Shown: positions 1 to 10,180 of the stretch, piece by piece
Layout: each line of letters starts with the position of its first letter
Numbering within the stretch: the first letter of the stretch is position 1
Source of the DNA: Phytophthora hibernalis
Taxonomy: Eukaryota > Oomycota > Peronosporomycetes > Peronosporales > Peronosporaceae
DNA: 64,000 nt
Reading direction: 5' to 3'
Assembly: GCA_012656075.1 (NCBI GenBank)
Contig: JAAKBF010000054.1
Span: 1 to 64,000 of the forward strand
Position numbers and translations under genes: made by a program
The notes under the pieces: model-generated
What the model was told of the DNA's origin: nothing
Databases searched by the model: none
Seen by the model: only the letters and a program-made list of their open reading frames with translations

Positions 1-781
1 AGCGGACACACCTGAGCTTCACCTCAAGTGTGCCGATATTATCTTGCAATGTCGTAAGGAACACCACTTCTCGAGATGAGACCAGCGCTTCCAGGTCTTT
101 CTCACTCAATTGCCACCCGCTCGTCCCGACATACACTGTTTGTGGTCGTGAGCGTGCTGATGCTCCCCACAAGAACGGGGTCTCAGTAGAAAAAGCTGAA
201 AAACAAGTCGAGGTAGAGTTATCGGTTGGTTCGTCTTCTTATTGATGTGTGGTTGTCCATTGCCATGGATTGAAGCTCCGTGAACCTCTGGCAAAGAGAA
301 CCTTGGGCAGTTAGTGCCGAGAGCAGTTCCCTGTTCCTCCGCCAGCTTGACGCTACGAAAACATTTGTGCTCTTGCAGTCGAGCTGCATCTGCAAGAGAG
401 TACTGGTCGCCATTGATCCCCTCCACAGAACGTAAAGTTGCGTGAGCTACGTGCTCGGTTGCGCCGATACGAGTCAAGGACAAGAACCCGTCCTGATGAA
501 GGAACAGCGAGCTGGACAACCACACGCGCGCACGGACCACTCGCACCTCAACCTCCATCCCCCAGTTCGTAGCTTGCCAACTAATTTCGATCACTCCGCA
601 CTGCAGGGCCCAAAATAGTTGTGGGCATGATGTCAAGCACTTCAACTTGGACGTGGCGTTGAACGTAGAGCACCGGGAAGAGCACCGGAATGCCAGAAGG
701 GTCATATACTTCGACACCGCCCTTCTTCACTGAGGGGTCGCCATCATCGCTACCAAGTAAACCTACAAACTTGACCATCAT
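1..781 (-). CDS. 5' part of an unrecognised protein gene, running off the left edge
   Basis: I do not recognise this protein. The start is taken at the ATG pair whose second ATG lies at 776-778, opening with MMVKFVGLLGSDDGD. Downstream pieces lie in other frames: a stretch around 300-560 (with LFLHQDGFLSLTRIG) and a last stretch from about 206 to 1 (with VYVGTSGWQLSEKDLEAL) that is still open at the window edge. A short intron of about 90 bp with a TTTTTCAG acceptor near 207 joins the last two plausibly; the first junction is unresolved and may be an intron or a one-base error. Codon use is GC-rich and looks coding. No transmembrane segment or known motif is visible. The product continues beyond the window. 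Confidence 0.45.
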
Positions 782-1133
782 CGCTGCAAGTAAACCAACA
801 AATGAAGACCGACACCAAGCAAACGTAAGATAAATTCACTTATATATACATGCCACGCAGCCTCTCAAACAGGGAGGCTCTGATAAGTCTCGGGTGTCAA
901 AAAATACTTCCAAGCATCAAACTCACGGATCTCCAGCCGTACAGTTAGTCGGTCGCTCCTCCAGCGACCTTCTTCCATACATGCGCTCCCACCGTTTGGA
1001 GCGCTTCTCACCCTCCACTGAATAAATCAACCACCCACACGAACCCACGGCCTCCACGCAGCTCCGTTCTGGACAGCGCTGCCGAGCACACTCAGTGGCC
1101 AATTCCCCTGCTCTCGTGCTCAGAAGCAACTGA
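782..1133. other. intergenic, no gene seen
   Basis: This spacer lies between the start of the left-edge gene and the 3' end of the WRKY19-like gene. It contains an AT-rich patch with TATATATA near 840, plausibly promoter sequence for the left-edge gene. I see no RNA gene or repeat. Confidence 0.5.
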
Positions 1134-2461
1134 TCAGTAGGACATCAGCGTGTGTTCGCGGCCGTGTTTGATGCAAAACCCATTCTTCTGCACCCATTTC
1201 TCACAGCCGTCGGCCTTGCACTTAATGCCGCCACCGTGGCCGCGGCACAGGCCCTTCGACTGACTGCTCTTGGGGCACTCAGGGTGTTTGCAACGTGCGC
1301 CTCCACCGTGGGCCTTGCACAGGCCACGCGACTGCGCCGTCTTCTCACAATCCCCAAACGAGCAGGGAGTGCCACCGCCGTGGGCGATACACTTGCGGTT
1401 CGCCTGCGCGCTCTTGTTACAGTTGGGCTGCGAGCAACGCTTGCCACCCCATGAGTGCGACACAGGCCACGGGACCGAGCGATGTTGCTGCAGTTGGCGT
1501 ATCTGCAGACACGTCCAGTGCGAACACCGTTACTGTTCAGCGCCGCCTGGGCCGCGTTTGCTGCCGCCGTCATCGCATCACTGCTGCCTTCGGTACGACC
1601 AACACTCGAACTGAGTAGACGCATGCCGCTGTCTTCGTCCTCGGACGAAATCGACAAGCGGTCTGAGCCGTCGAACGACATCCGGGAACGTCTTCTGTCC
1701 TGCAGGAACGACACGCCCGGAAGCGACTGCGAGTACAACATCGGTGACGTCGAGGCCGCCGACGACAGCGACGAGCTAGACATCGAGCGTAGCGATCCCT
1801 TGGTGGTGCTGGTGCAGCATTTGCGTGGAGGGCGACGGGGATGGCGACTGGGACTGGGATGACGACGACAGCGTCGACACGTCGGAAAATGAGCGCAGGG
1901 AGAGCGGCGGCGGGCGTGAGGCGATACCAAACGACTTGAGGTGCGTGCCAGGCGAGTTGCGGATGGCGTTGAACGACGGCAGCCGCGGACTCTTGTCCAC
2001 CTTAGCACTGAGAAAGGGGTTGTGGGCCTTGCCCACGGGGGCCGCAGGGCCGAGAGCGCCATGCTAGCGAACGGCGACACGGGCGGGGCTAGGGGCGGCG
2101 TCGAGTGCACGGTGGACGAGCTGGAGCCGCCGTAAGTGAATGCGTGCGACGTGGAAGGTACGCGCAGTCGGGGGACCTCCGTGTTGGGGCGCGGCAGCGG
2201 CGAGACGAAGCACATCTCCTCCTTCTGCACCTGCAGCTGCTGCTCCAGTTGACGCTGCTCCTCGATCTCGGCAGCAGAGAGACCATCGTCGTTTAGTTGG
2301 GGCTGGTAGAAGGTCGAGGCAGCGCCCAACTGGCGCTTCAACGGGTCCGTGAGCTCGCGCACGCGGTTGTTGGCGTCCACGAGCTTGAACGAGGGCACGC
2401 CGGAGGGCGCCGAGCCGTGTAATAGCTGGTCGCGCGGCTGCATCCAGTCCATAGTGTTCAT
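1134..2461 (-). CDS. WRKY19-like Cys/His zinc-repeat protein (frame broken three times)
   Basis: About 440 residues. The N-terminal part from MNTMDWMQPRDQLL is low complexity and Ser/Pro-rich. The C-terminus carries five tandem units of the form C-x(4)-C-x(11-12)-C-x(2)-H, with cores such as CRYANCSNIARSRGLCRTH, CSFGDCEKTAQ and CKHPECPKSSQ. Oomycete proteins with this unit are annotated as WRKY19-like zinc finger proteins because they resemble the Cys/His repeats flanking plant WRKY19; no WRKY domain is visible. A nuclear, nucleic-acid-binding or signalling role is inference. The frame shifts at the G run 2037-2041 (one base missing), near 1797-1799 (one base extra) and at 1447-1450 (one base missing). 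Correcting the last makes a repeat continuous (CRTHGGGKRC), which argues for sequence errors. Confidence 0.8.
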
Positions 2462-3968
2462 CTAGCAGTCACAGAGGAAATCGACACTCGTCGCGAATAA
2501 AGACGTTGGAGCGAGACCTGAGGGGCGCGGCGCGAAATGAAGAATGAATGAAAAAGGGACAGGGCGGCCAGCCAACAGCAGAAACGTTGTGTATGCTACA
2601 TAAATGCCTGAGAACACCGGTAGGGCTCGGGTTACGAGGAGATCTCCCTAGGCATACAAATGCTAAGTGTAGAAAAAAGAAATGGCAGATGGGCGACCAG
2701 CAGAGACAGGCCACATGTGACAGCCAGGCTACACACTCTCACACTTGAAGAGCAGCAACAGCCCCCATTGACCAGCAGCTATTATTGATGCAGACTGTTG
2801 CTACTTCAAACTCCAAACCTACATGTATTATAATAACTGACCCGATTTGCTGCCGGTGACGATGCTCAACCTGATACCTTCTCGCAAGTGTTCTGGTGGT
2901 ATTGCTGGAGAATATAAGCAGCTCGGGCTGCTACAGCTTTGTAAGTCGTCACACAGAGATTTGGTACCAGTCACCTCGGTTGTATATGTCACCACAACGA
3001 GAATTCATCAAACGCTGTTGAGCGCCTGCATGTGACAGCAAGAATGCTCTTCAACGGTACGTATTAAAAACGCTGACGTCGACGCGAGCATCGTGATCAA
3101 GCAGCAGCCCTCCTGTATTCTTCACTGTGCGATCCGACTGTACACTGTAGCTGCTTTAGACTCCAAAGCAGCAGCTACTCTTGACTAACCCGATATGCTG
3201 CCGATGGCGATGCTCAACGTGTCACCTTCTCGCAAGTGTGTTCTGGTGGTAATTTACCGGTAAGCAGCTCGGGCTGATACATCATTTTGCCACAACAAAG
3301 GGATTTGGTACCAGTCACCTCACCTCAGCTGTATACTACTAGTAGTATGTTACCACAACGAGAATTCACCAATTCCGGCATGCAGAACCATAGGCACGGT
3401 GTTTTTGTCGAGCGCGCAGACTTGGCCCACGTTTCGTCGCGTGAGACAACAACAGAATGCTCTTCAACTGTTTGGGAGAGTGTTCGGTGTTAAAAGATAC
3501 TCTAGCCTCGTCTCTGGCCAACGCAAATTCTTTCTTCAGCCTCGGCGTACGATGGCCTGATAGCGCGAAAACAGGAAGGTGTAGATCTTGACGAGACCCT
3601 CTTGGCGGGGGTTTTCGCACTCGGCATTGGAAGTGCTCGCTCGTCAGCCTCACACCGCCGGGTATTAATACCGGTAGGATGGGATGGGTCACACACACAC
3701 ACCAGAGACAGGAACTGCCGCCTCGCATGGCACTGCTTCACAAAGGGTGCAGCAAATCACTTTGTAAGAACCACCCGGGTGAGGATGCGCCGCGTACAGA
3801 CGAGCCAAATGCTACTCTTTGTTTTGGGCCAATCCCACTCCCGAAACACCGGTCTCAACTGCCAATTCTACTGCAACCGTCTTGCAAAGAATAAAATACG
3901 CAATTTATTATGGACGTGCGCGATAGTCTGCCTATCGCACCCGATGCGGCGGTTTCAGCAGTCTGCGA
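2462..3968. other. gene-poor spacer with degenerate direct repeats
   Basis: About 1.5 kb without a convincing coding region. Open frames on the plus strand after 3602 are interrupted by simple repeats such as CACACACACAC near 3690 and have no coding-like composition. The main structure is the pair of similar blocks listed separately. The stretch close to 2462-2530 is likely the promoter and 5' UTR of the WRKY19-like gene. Confidence 0.55.
2780..3470. repeat. two diverged tandem direct repeats of about 345 bp
   Basis: The block starting near 2790 recurs near 3140. Shared words in the same order include CACCTTCTCGCAAGTGT (ACCTTCTCGCAAGTGT in the first copy), AAGCAGCTCGGGCTG, GATTTGGTACCAGTCACCTC, CCACAACGAGAATTCA and GAATGCTCTTCAAC. 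The second copy carries small insertions and substitutions throughout, so the duplication is old. No terminal repeats or coding potential mark it as a transposon. Confidence 0.7.
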
Positions 3969-4371
3969 TTAATGCAATCGTCGCAATTGCAAATGTGAGC
4001 AACGCGCATCTCCAAAGTGGGCCCCAACAATCAAGTCCTCGGCAACCAGCTGACCCGAACAAATGGGACTCGCCGAAGCTGTCGGCAGCCGATTCGGCTG
4101 GCCATGCCGGGTGTTCAGCTGGTCTGGAAGTTCCAGGCCAGGCTGGAGCACATCCTCGAGCAGCGGCTTCAACGTTGCTGCATGTCGAAGTCGAAGTTAC
4201 CGGCACGACGAGGCAACTAAAAGAGCTGGGGCGCGATGGACCGCGGGGAGGGCTCGTCGTGCGGCAGCATCGGGAGGCGCATCACGCGCGCGAAGATATG
4301 CAATCGATGAACATGTACTTTAAAGTTCGGAACGCGTTTGCAGTTTTCGAAAGCGAGCGGATCGAGTCCAT
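3969..4371 (-). pseudogene. damaged small gene of unknown function
   Basis: Three successive stretches on the minus strand have coding-like GC-rich codon use: a start at 4371 (MDSIRSLSKTANAFRTLK), a middle part (RVMRLPMLPHDEPSPRS) and a last part (KPLLEDVLQPGLELPDQLN) ending at TAA 3969. They are joined only if one T is added near 4302 and one near 4178; an in-frame TAG remains at 4216-4218. That TAG follows CTTTT, so it could instead be a splice acceptor. The protein of about 130 residues matches nothing I know. It may be a real gene with sequence errors or a decayed one. Confidence 0.35.
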
Positions 4372-4375
4372 TGCG

Positions 4376-4693
4376 TCGCCGGCGGCTGTACGTACATGTA
4401 TTGGTCGCTGCTGCTGGGGATCACTTTGTCAAGCAAGACTCAAGATCGACTGATGCCGGTGTTGGCGAGAAATTTGCGGCCGGACATCTGATCGGGAGGG
4501 GACGGGGAGAGCTCAGCTGAAGCTGGTGGGCTGAAGGAAAGCAAGGACAAGATGGGGCAAGCGTCCAATCACGCCGGTAAGCTTGCTTGCCAAAAGTCAA
4601 GGCGGTCCATTTTCGTCTACAAACACTAGCATATCGGATATAGCAGGGTACTTATTCTCACAACCTTTGTCTCCATTTGTTCGACTGATCTCC
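4376..4693. other. intergenic, no gene seen
   Basis: This spacer separates the damaged small gene from the 3' end of the long coiled-coil gene. I see no repeat, RNA gene or coding signal in it. Confidence 0.45.
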
Positions 4694-7600
4694 TCAAAGC
4701 GCACCCAATTCATTCTCACAGGTCAACTTCAACGTGCGCTGCAACACCTCATTCACCGCTTCTTGCTCCACCGTCCGGTCTCGATGCTCGACGGTCACAG
4801 AGGACGCCCCACAATACGTCAATAACTTGGCGATCCGCTCCCGCTCGCGACGTCTCTGATCGCTGCCTACGAGCTCTACCAGCTCCCACAGTGCACGTTG
4901 ACGCTCGTCGTCGCTGGTGGCGGCCGCGTGCTGGTCCAGAATCGCCTGTTGCTGGGTTTGTTCAGCCGCCATCGCCTTCTCCTGAGTCACCAACGCATCC
5001 TCCAGCTCCGCAATGCGCTCAGAGAGCTGCGTCATTGCGTGTTGACTACGACGGCGTTCGGTCGCGAGCTCTGCGCGTACTCTCTGGCTGGTAAGGAGCC
5101 GCCGCTGCTGTGTCTTGAGCAGCTCGGCGCGTAGCTCGTCAAGCTGCAGTTCATAACTCTCCTTCATGGCCGTCATCTCTCTAGCCAATGCCAAGGCGAA
5201 GGTCTCGTGCTCTTCGGCTGATTACAGGACATCATTAGCTACGAGTTGTGGCAGTGGAAGGTTCAAGGGAGGGCACGCACCTTTCACTCGACGAGCTCGA
5301 CTTTCGAGGCTTTCGCTCGGACAGGAGAGGCGGCGAAGCAGGCGACTTGCTTTGAGCTCTTCAGCTACGGGGACAGTGTCGCGTCCGGCAGCGACGGCGT
5401 CGGAGAACGGATTCGGGCCGTGGAAACCGGACGACCGCTGCAGACACTGGAGTGGCGTCAGTGACTGGCCGACGTACTCTAGATACAGCGCTTCCAATTG
5501 ACTGCGCATGTCAGCCAACTTCCAGTCGACGTTCGCTAACTCCTGACGCAGAGCTCCCCACTGATGCTGCATCTCGCGCCAACTGTCGACGTCGTCAGGA
5601 GAATCACTGCGAGCTACTGAAGACTGTGTTTCGGTAGTCAGAGACGTCTGGCAACGCAACCGTGTCAAATAGCGCCATCAGCACTTGGAGTCGTTGAGCT
5701 AGCAGCACTATGATCCGTTTGAGTAACTCGTGGTCGGTCTTCTGCTTGGATTCTGTTGCTAACTGCGCCTCGCGCTGCTGATCAAGTTTCGCCCGTTCCT
5801 TCTCAAGCTGTAGTCGTTCAGCCACCACATCCGTTCGTTGCTTCTTCAAACCTCTGTTTACAAAAATCCACATTGAGTTTAAGCACCTCAAACGACGCAA
5901 CATTCAACAAACCTCTGCTCTTCTACAGCACGTCTTTCTCGGGCGCTGAGTTGCGTGAGTTTTCCGTCGATTTCAGTCGTTCGGATGTTGCTGTTGCGAG
6001 AAAGCTGTTCCTCAAGTCCGGTTATCTTTTGTTTTGCCTTTTGCAGCTCTGCTCGCACCTCCGACAAGCTCGCCTGGTGTCGCGCAGATTTTACTTTCGG
6101 AGAAGCCAAAGCATGAGCGAGTGCTCGGTCAAGGTTCTCTCGAATCTCGGTCAGACTTTTGAGCTCTTCTTTCAGCGACGCTACTTCCTCCTGTAGTGTG
6201 ATATCCGTGGTGACAGTTTGTTCCTTCACCTGCTGAAGTTGCTCGTGCTGGGAGCGCAATGAATTAAATTCGCGCTGTAGAACATCTTTTTCAGATGACA
6301 GCTCTACTACCTCGTCTGCATACTCCTTCAGCTTCTGTTTAAAGGCATTTTGTTCCTGTTCACGTTGGCGTTTCCGCTCAAGCAAGCAAATGTTGGCAGT
6401 AGCAAGCTCTGCAGCCACCGCCTGAGCTTGTTCAGTTGCATGCACTGCTTTCTCTTGTTCCATAGCAACTGCCTTGCTTTGCTGGTCTCGGAATAAGGCT
6501 GTGTTTTGCCTCTCTGCTACCAAAGCATGCTCCAAGGCTGAGACTCGCTGATTCCATGCACTCTCCTCACGTTGTTGGCGGCTTTGCAACTCCTCGTCGT
6601 CAACAGGAACTGACCGGCTCAGTTTTGCCTCTAACGCTTGTAGTTGCCCAATTTGAAAGTCCAGCAGTGACTGCTGTCGTTCGATCTCCTTTGTACTCGT
6701 CTCGATTCTTGATTCACATTGTTGCAGCAAGATTGTCTTGCTCTCTACTGCCGAGTTTACAACGGCGAGTTTCGAGGATAGACTTTCAACGTCGTCATTG
6801 CGTACTTTCAAGTCGTGGTGTAATCTGTGTATGGTGCCTTGCGCCTGCTTGTTGTCAACTTGAGCTGCGTTTAGTTCGACTCGAAGTCCATTCAACGCAT
6901 GTTGTGTCTGATTGAGTTGCTGAGTTACAAGTTTCAGCTGTCCTGTAGCCGATTCGACCTGTGCATCAGCTTTCACTGTAATTTGAGTGTGTCGTTGTCC
7001 ACTCTCGTCGTCTTTTAGTCGGATAAGGCGCTCCAGCTCTTGCTTGTCACGTCGAAGCTGGGCTTTTCTTGAGAAGTCGAGGCCTCCAAGGAGCGATATC
7101 GATCAACTGTCGATGCGAGCGAGCTGTGCAAGTTCGACGCACTTTTGCCATCGATTCAATCTGTTCGACATGTGAGCAGTACTGAGTTTAGTACGAAACA
7201 CGACAAATTCGGAGCTGCCAGGTATACCTGTTCCAGATACGAATTGTTGGACATGTTCATGGCTTCTTCGTGTAGCTTCTTCACGTTTTCAAGCCGCTCA
7301 AGAACATCCCGTGTCTCAAAGTTCGCTTTTACCAGCTACCAACGGGATAAATTATGTCAGCAAGACTTACACGGGGCCAAACAATCTGCCAGAAGAAGTA
7401 CCTGCTGCTCAAGCTCGTCCTTCTGTCGCTCCAAACTCTGAACCAACAGAATCGATTCCACTCGGTCTTTCTCTAGAGATGCTAGCCGTGCGAGCTGCTC
7501 CGCTGCTAAGGCAGAGCTCAATTGGCCTGAATCCTGACAACTTTCATGTTCCTCTGTCTCCGGAGCGTTGCTCTGCTCCCTTTCGTTATAGGGTGTGTGT

Positions 7601-9169
7601 ACTCGTTTGGATATCTCGAACTGAGGTCTCCTTCTTGCCAAAACATCCTTGAAAAGTATACCTGCTCCGTGAGCTGGTTTAGTTGTGTGTCCTTGTCAGC
7701 GATCACTTTTACAAGCATGTTTTTCTCCCTGTGCAGGCAAGCATATCACGCTTCAAAACCTAGCTCCACCACCGAGCACAAGGTCAGTAACCGAAGATCT
7801 ACATAAAACCACGAGAATTCAGCAAGAACAATTATGAACTTACCTCCGTTTGCTGAAGAACACTAAGAATGCCACTAGCGTAAATTGATACAGGACTAGG
7901 GCCGCATCCGTTTGCAAATGGTAGTAAAGGCATTTCGACGTTCTGTTGCCCAGTCGGAGCGCGCACTAGCTTCATTTTGGGATCATCCGCGCTGAAATTT
8001 ACCGCACCGGGACCACCTCGTGCATTGTGCCTTTCGGAATCATCGGAGTTATGTGCCAGGTGAAACGCCATCAAGGAGATTAAAGTGTCCGCCAAAAGGC
8101 CCTCGAGTCCGACTTTTGTAGCAGCCAACTAAATCATTGAGATGCAAGTTAGCAGAATAGCAGTCAGGGTAAGTAGTCGTTCCTCCAATTACCTGAGTTG
8201 GGTCGGATGAGTAGTTATACCTCAATAATTGTGTCTGGATGCTGCCAGTGGACAGACTCCCTAAATCATGGCTCACGTCAATGATGCGCTGAGAGTTCCA
8301 CCCTAGGTGTGTTTTGGTGTCGCGGTGAAGCAACAAATTCTTCACATGATTTGGTGCCTGGGTCGCTGCTGTGGTAATTCTTGCACGCCTTTCACCTTTT
8401 CCACCCTCGTTCGCCTCATTCTCAAGCTGTCGATGAATATGGTGCAGATGCAAAATATCTGCTTTTAGCTGCTCCAAATACTGTTCATCGAGAGACTTTG
8501 ATGTTTCTAACAGTTCTTCCTCCTTATTTTCTCCGTCGACTACGGGATATGAGGTGATATCGCTCTCTGCACTCATGCACAGATTAGTAAAACACACCCT
8601 GACAGGTTCTAGTTCTACCTGCATAAACTCTAAAACGACGACTGACCTTGGCCAAAGCATGATGTCCTCTTGACAAAGGGTGTGTCGCTGGTAGTGTTCG
8701 CACTCCGTCGCGAGCTGTACGCGGTCGTTCCTTTACTTCTTTGGGCACTGCAAGTGATGCATCCGAGCGACGTACACCACTGCTACTCTGAGGTCTGCGC
8801 AAGAAAAGAAGTTTTAGCTGTTGGTCTCAAAGTCGAACTGGGTCTTCATCCTACCGATTGAGAAAACGACTACTTGCTGGTCGCTGATGCAGGAGTGATG
8901 GTGGTTGTTGTTGTAGATTGCGTTGCTGGCTCGAGCTGGGTTGATCGGGAAGGTTTAGTCGCGAGTCTTCGCCCACACCGCGACTTCGGCTTCCACTGGG
9001 CTTGGAACCTAAAGTAAAGGAAAGAGACCTGGTACATATAGTCGAAGATTAGACAGGTTAATCCGTTTCGACCGAGTCGAAAGTGAAGGGCGTACTTGGG
9101 CCGTTCGTTGAGGAAAGCCACAGTTGGTGTCGACGTCCGTCGAGGAGCAGGTCGCCCATAGAGATCCAT
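4694..9169 (-). CDS. long coiled-coil protein, multi-exon
   Basis: Start chosen at ATG 9169 (MDLYGRPAPRRTSTPTVAFL); stop at 4694. The N-terminal 150 residues are Ser/Gln/Pro-rich. Introns recognisable near the start run about 9076-9010 (acceptor CTTTAG) and about 8857-8799 (acceptor GCGCAG, branch-like CTAAAAC). Further exons lie at about 8590-8180, 8110-7850, 7720-7660, 7630-7370, 7330-7220, 7160-6990, 6976-5930, 5870-5640, 5660-5230 and 5194-4694. From about 7700 downward the product is almost continuous heptad-type coiled coil rich in Glu, Gln, Lys and Leu. Total length is probably about 1200-1300 residues. Such proteins are usually structural, for example of the cytoskeleton, centrosome or flagellum, but no family signature is visible. 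Individual exon edges are approximate. Confidence 0.7.
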
Positions 9170-9382
9170 GCTGTGTGCAGGACAATCGCAATGGACCAAG
9201 TTTCGGCTATATTTCAGCCATTTTTAGCGCTGGACATGCAGACTACATGTAGTCGAAACTGCGATCTTCGAGTGGATGGAGAGTACGTTCATATATTTTC
9301 CAGTCTGGTGGCGATGATCGCCGATGAACACCGACACTAACACGCTGCGTGGCTTTGGTTAAAGAAATTTACGTGCGTGGGT

Positions 9383-10025
9383 ATGAGCAAAAGCGGTGAC
9401 CTATGTATGTTTCTAATAACCTATGCTCGATAGTTTCCGTCACTGCTTCTTCAGGTGTTCCTCTGCTGTCACCAATGGTTCCTTCACGGATTCGTACTGC
9501 TTTCTACTTTGATTTTCGTCTACAAATGCAAGTCTACGTTTTGGTTACTTGGACGTGATGAAAGCTGGTATACTGACTTGGCATCATTTGCAGATGCCGT
9601 GCTCACTAACCTATCCAAAAGCGGTTTGACTGGGAATGTGACTCTACTCACCTTCTACGCTGTCCTCGAGAACGCACGCCTTTATCAGAGTTGGTTCTTG
9701 CAAATGCTTGTCGTCAAAATGACCAGTTTTCTGATCGTGGACACTACCAGGTTCTAAAGGCAACAAGACTAAGCAGCGAGCGCCGTTGGTGCTCGCTGTG
9801 CTGCTGGCTGCGCCTGCACTAATGTGCACCAGCTTCTTTTACAGCTCCAGACCCATGTGTACGTGTGTAGTGAACATTTCTATTGACAAACCTTCATCTA
9901 AGCCTCGGTTGTGCAGGCTGGAGCTTGAGCACCTCATAAACAGCATCGCCATTGTGCTTCTTGCGATTGAAATGCTGCTAGCGGTGCTGACACTGCTTTG
10001 GCTTTTCAGCAAGAGCACGGTGTAA
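9383..10025 (+). CDS. probable multi-pass membrane protein (frame broken once)
   Basis: A first open stretch (9455-9757) begins after a CTTCAG acceptor-like site and starts VFLCCHQWFLHGFVLL, a clear hydrophobic segment, followed by a soluble part and a second moderately hydrophobic segment. A second stretch (about 9760-10025) contains PLVLAVLLAAPALM, a Cys-bearing loop and AIVLLAIEMLLAVLTLLWLF, ending at TAA 10025. Joining them needs a one-base frame correction near 9745. The start at 9383 (MSKSG) on a tiny first exon is a guess. The layout resembles a four-segment membrane protein, but I cannot name a family. It is divergently arranged with the coiled-coil gene, about 215 bp apart. Confidence 0.45.
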
Positions 10026-10180
10026 ACCCAAATGTTGCTACTACCAACTCGCAAAGGTATTTTACAAAGCTCCGTGAGGAGAAGCAAAGCGTGAAGCTAG
10101 GTGTTGCAATGCATATTCAGTGGACGAAATGTAGGCGGTGTTGCCTCGCGTTAGACGAAGCCTCCACTACCTGAGCGCGT

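Noticed and set aside
106..717. A 203-codon minus-strand frame at the left end as a complete gene
   Set aside because: Its two ends do not read as protein; only the middle fits, and the better continuations lie in other frames across probable introns, so it was treated as part of one larger partial gene.
3602..4453. A 283-codon plus-strand frame
   Set aside because: It runs through CA repeats and AT-rich sequence, shows no motif, and overlaps better coding signal on the minus strand.
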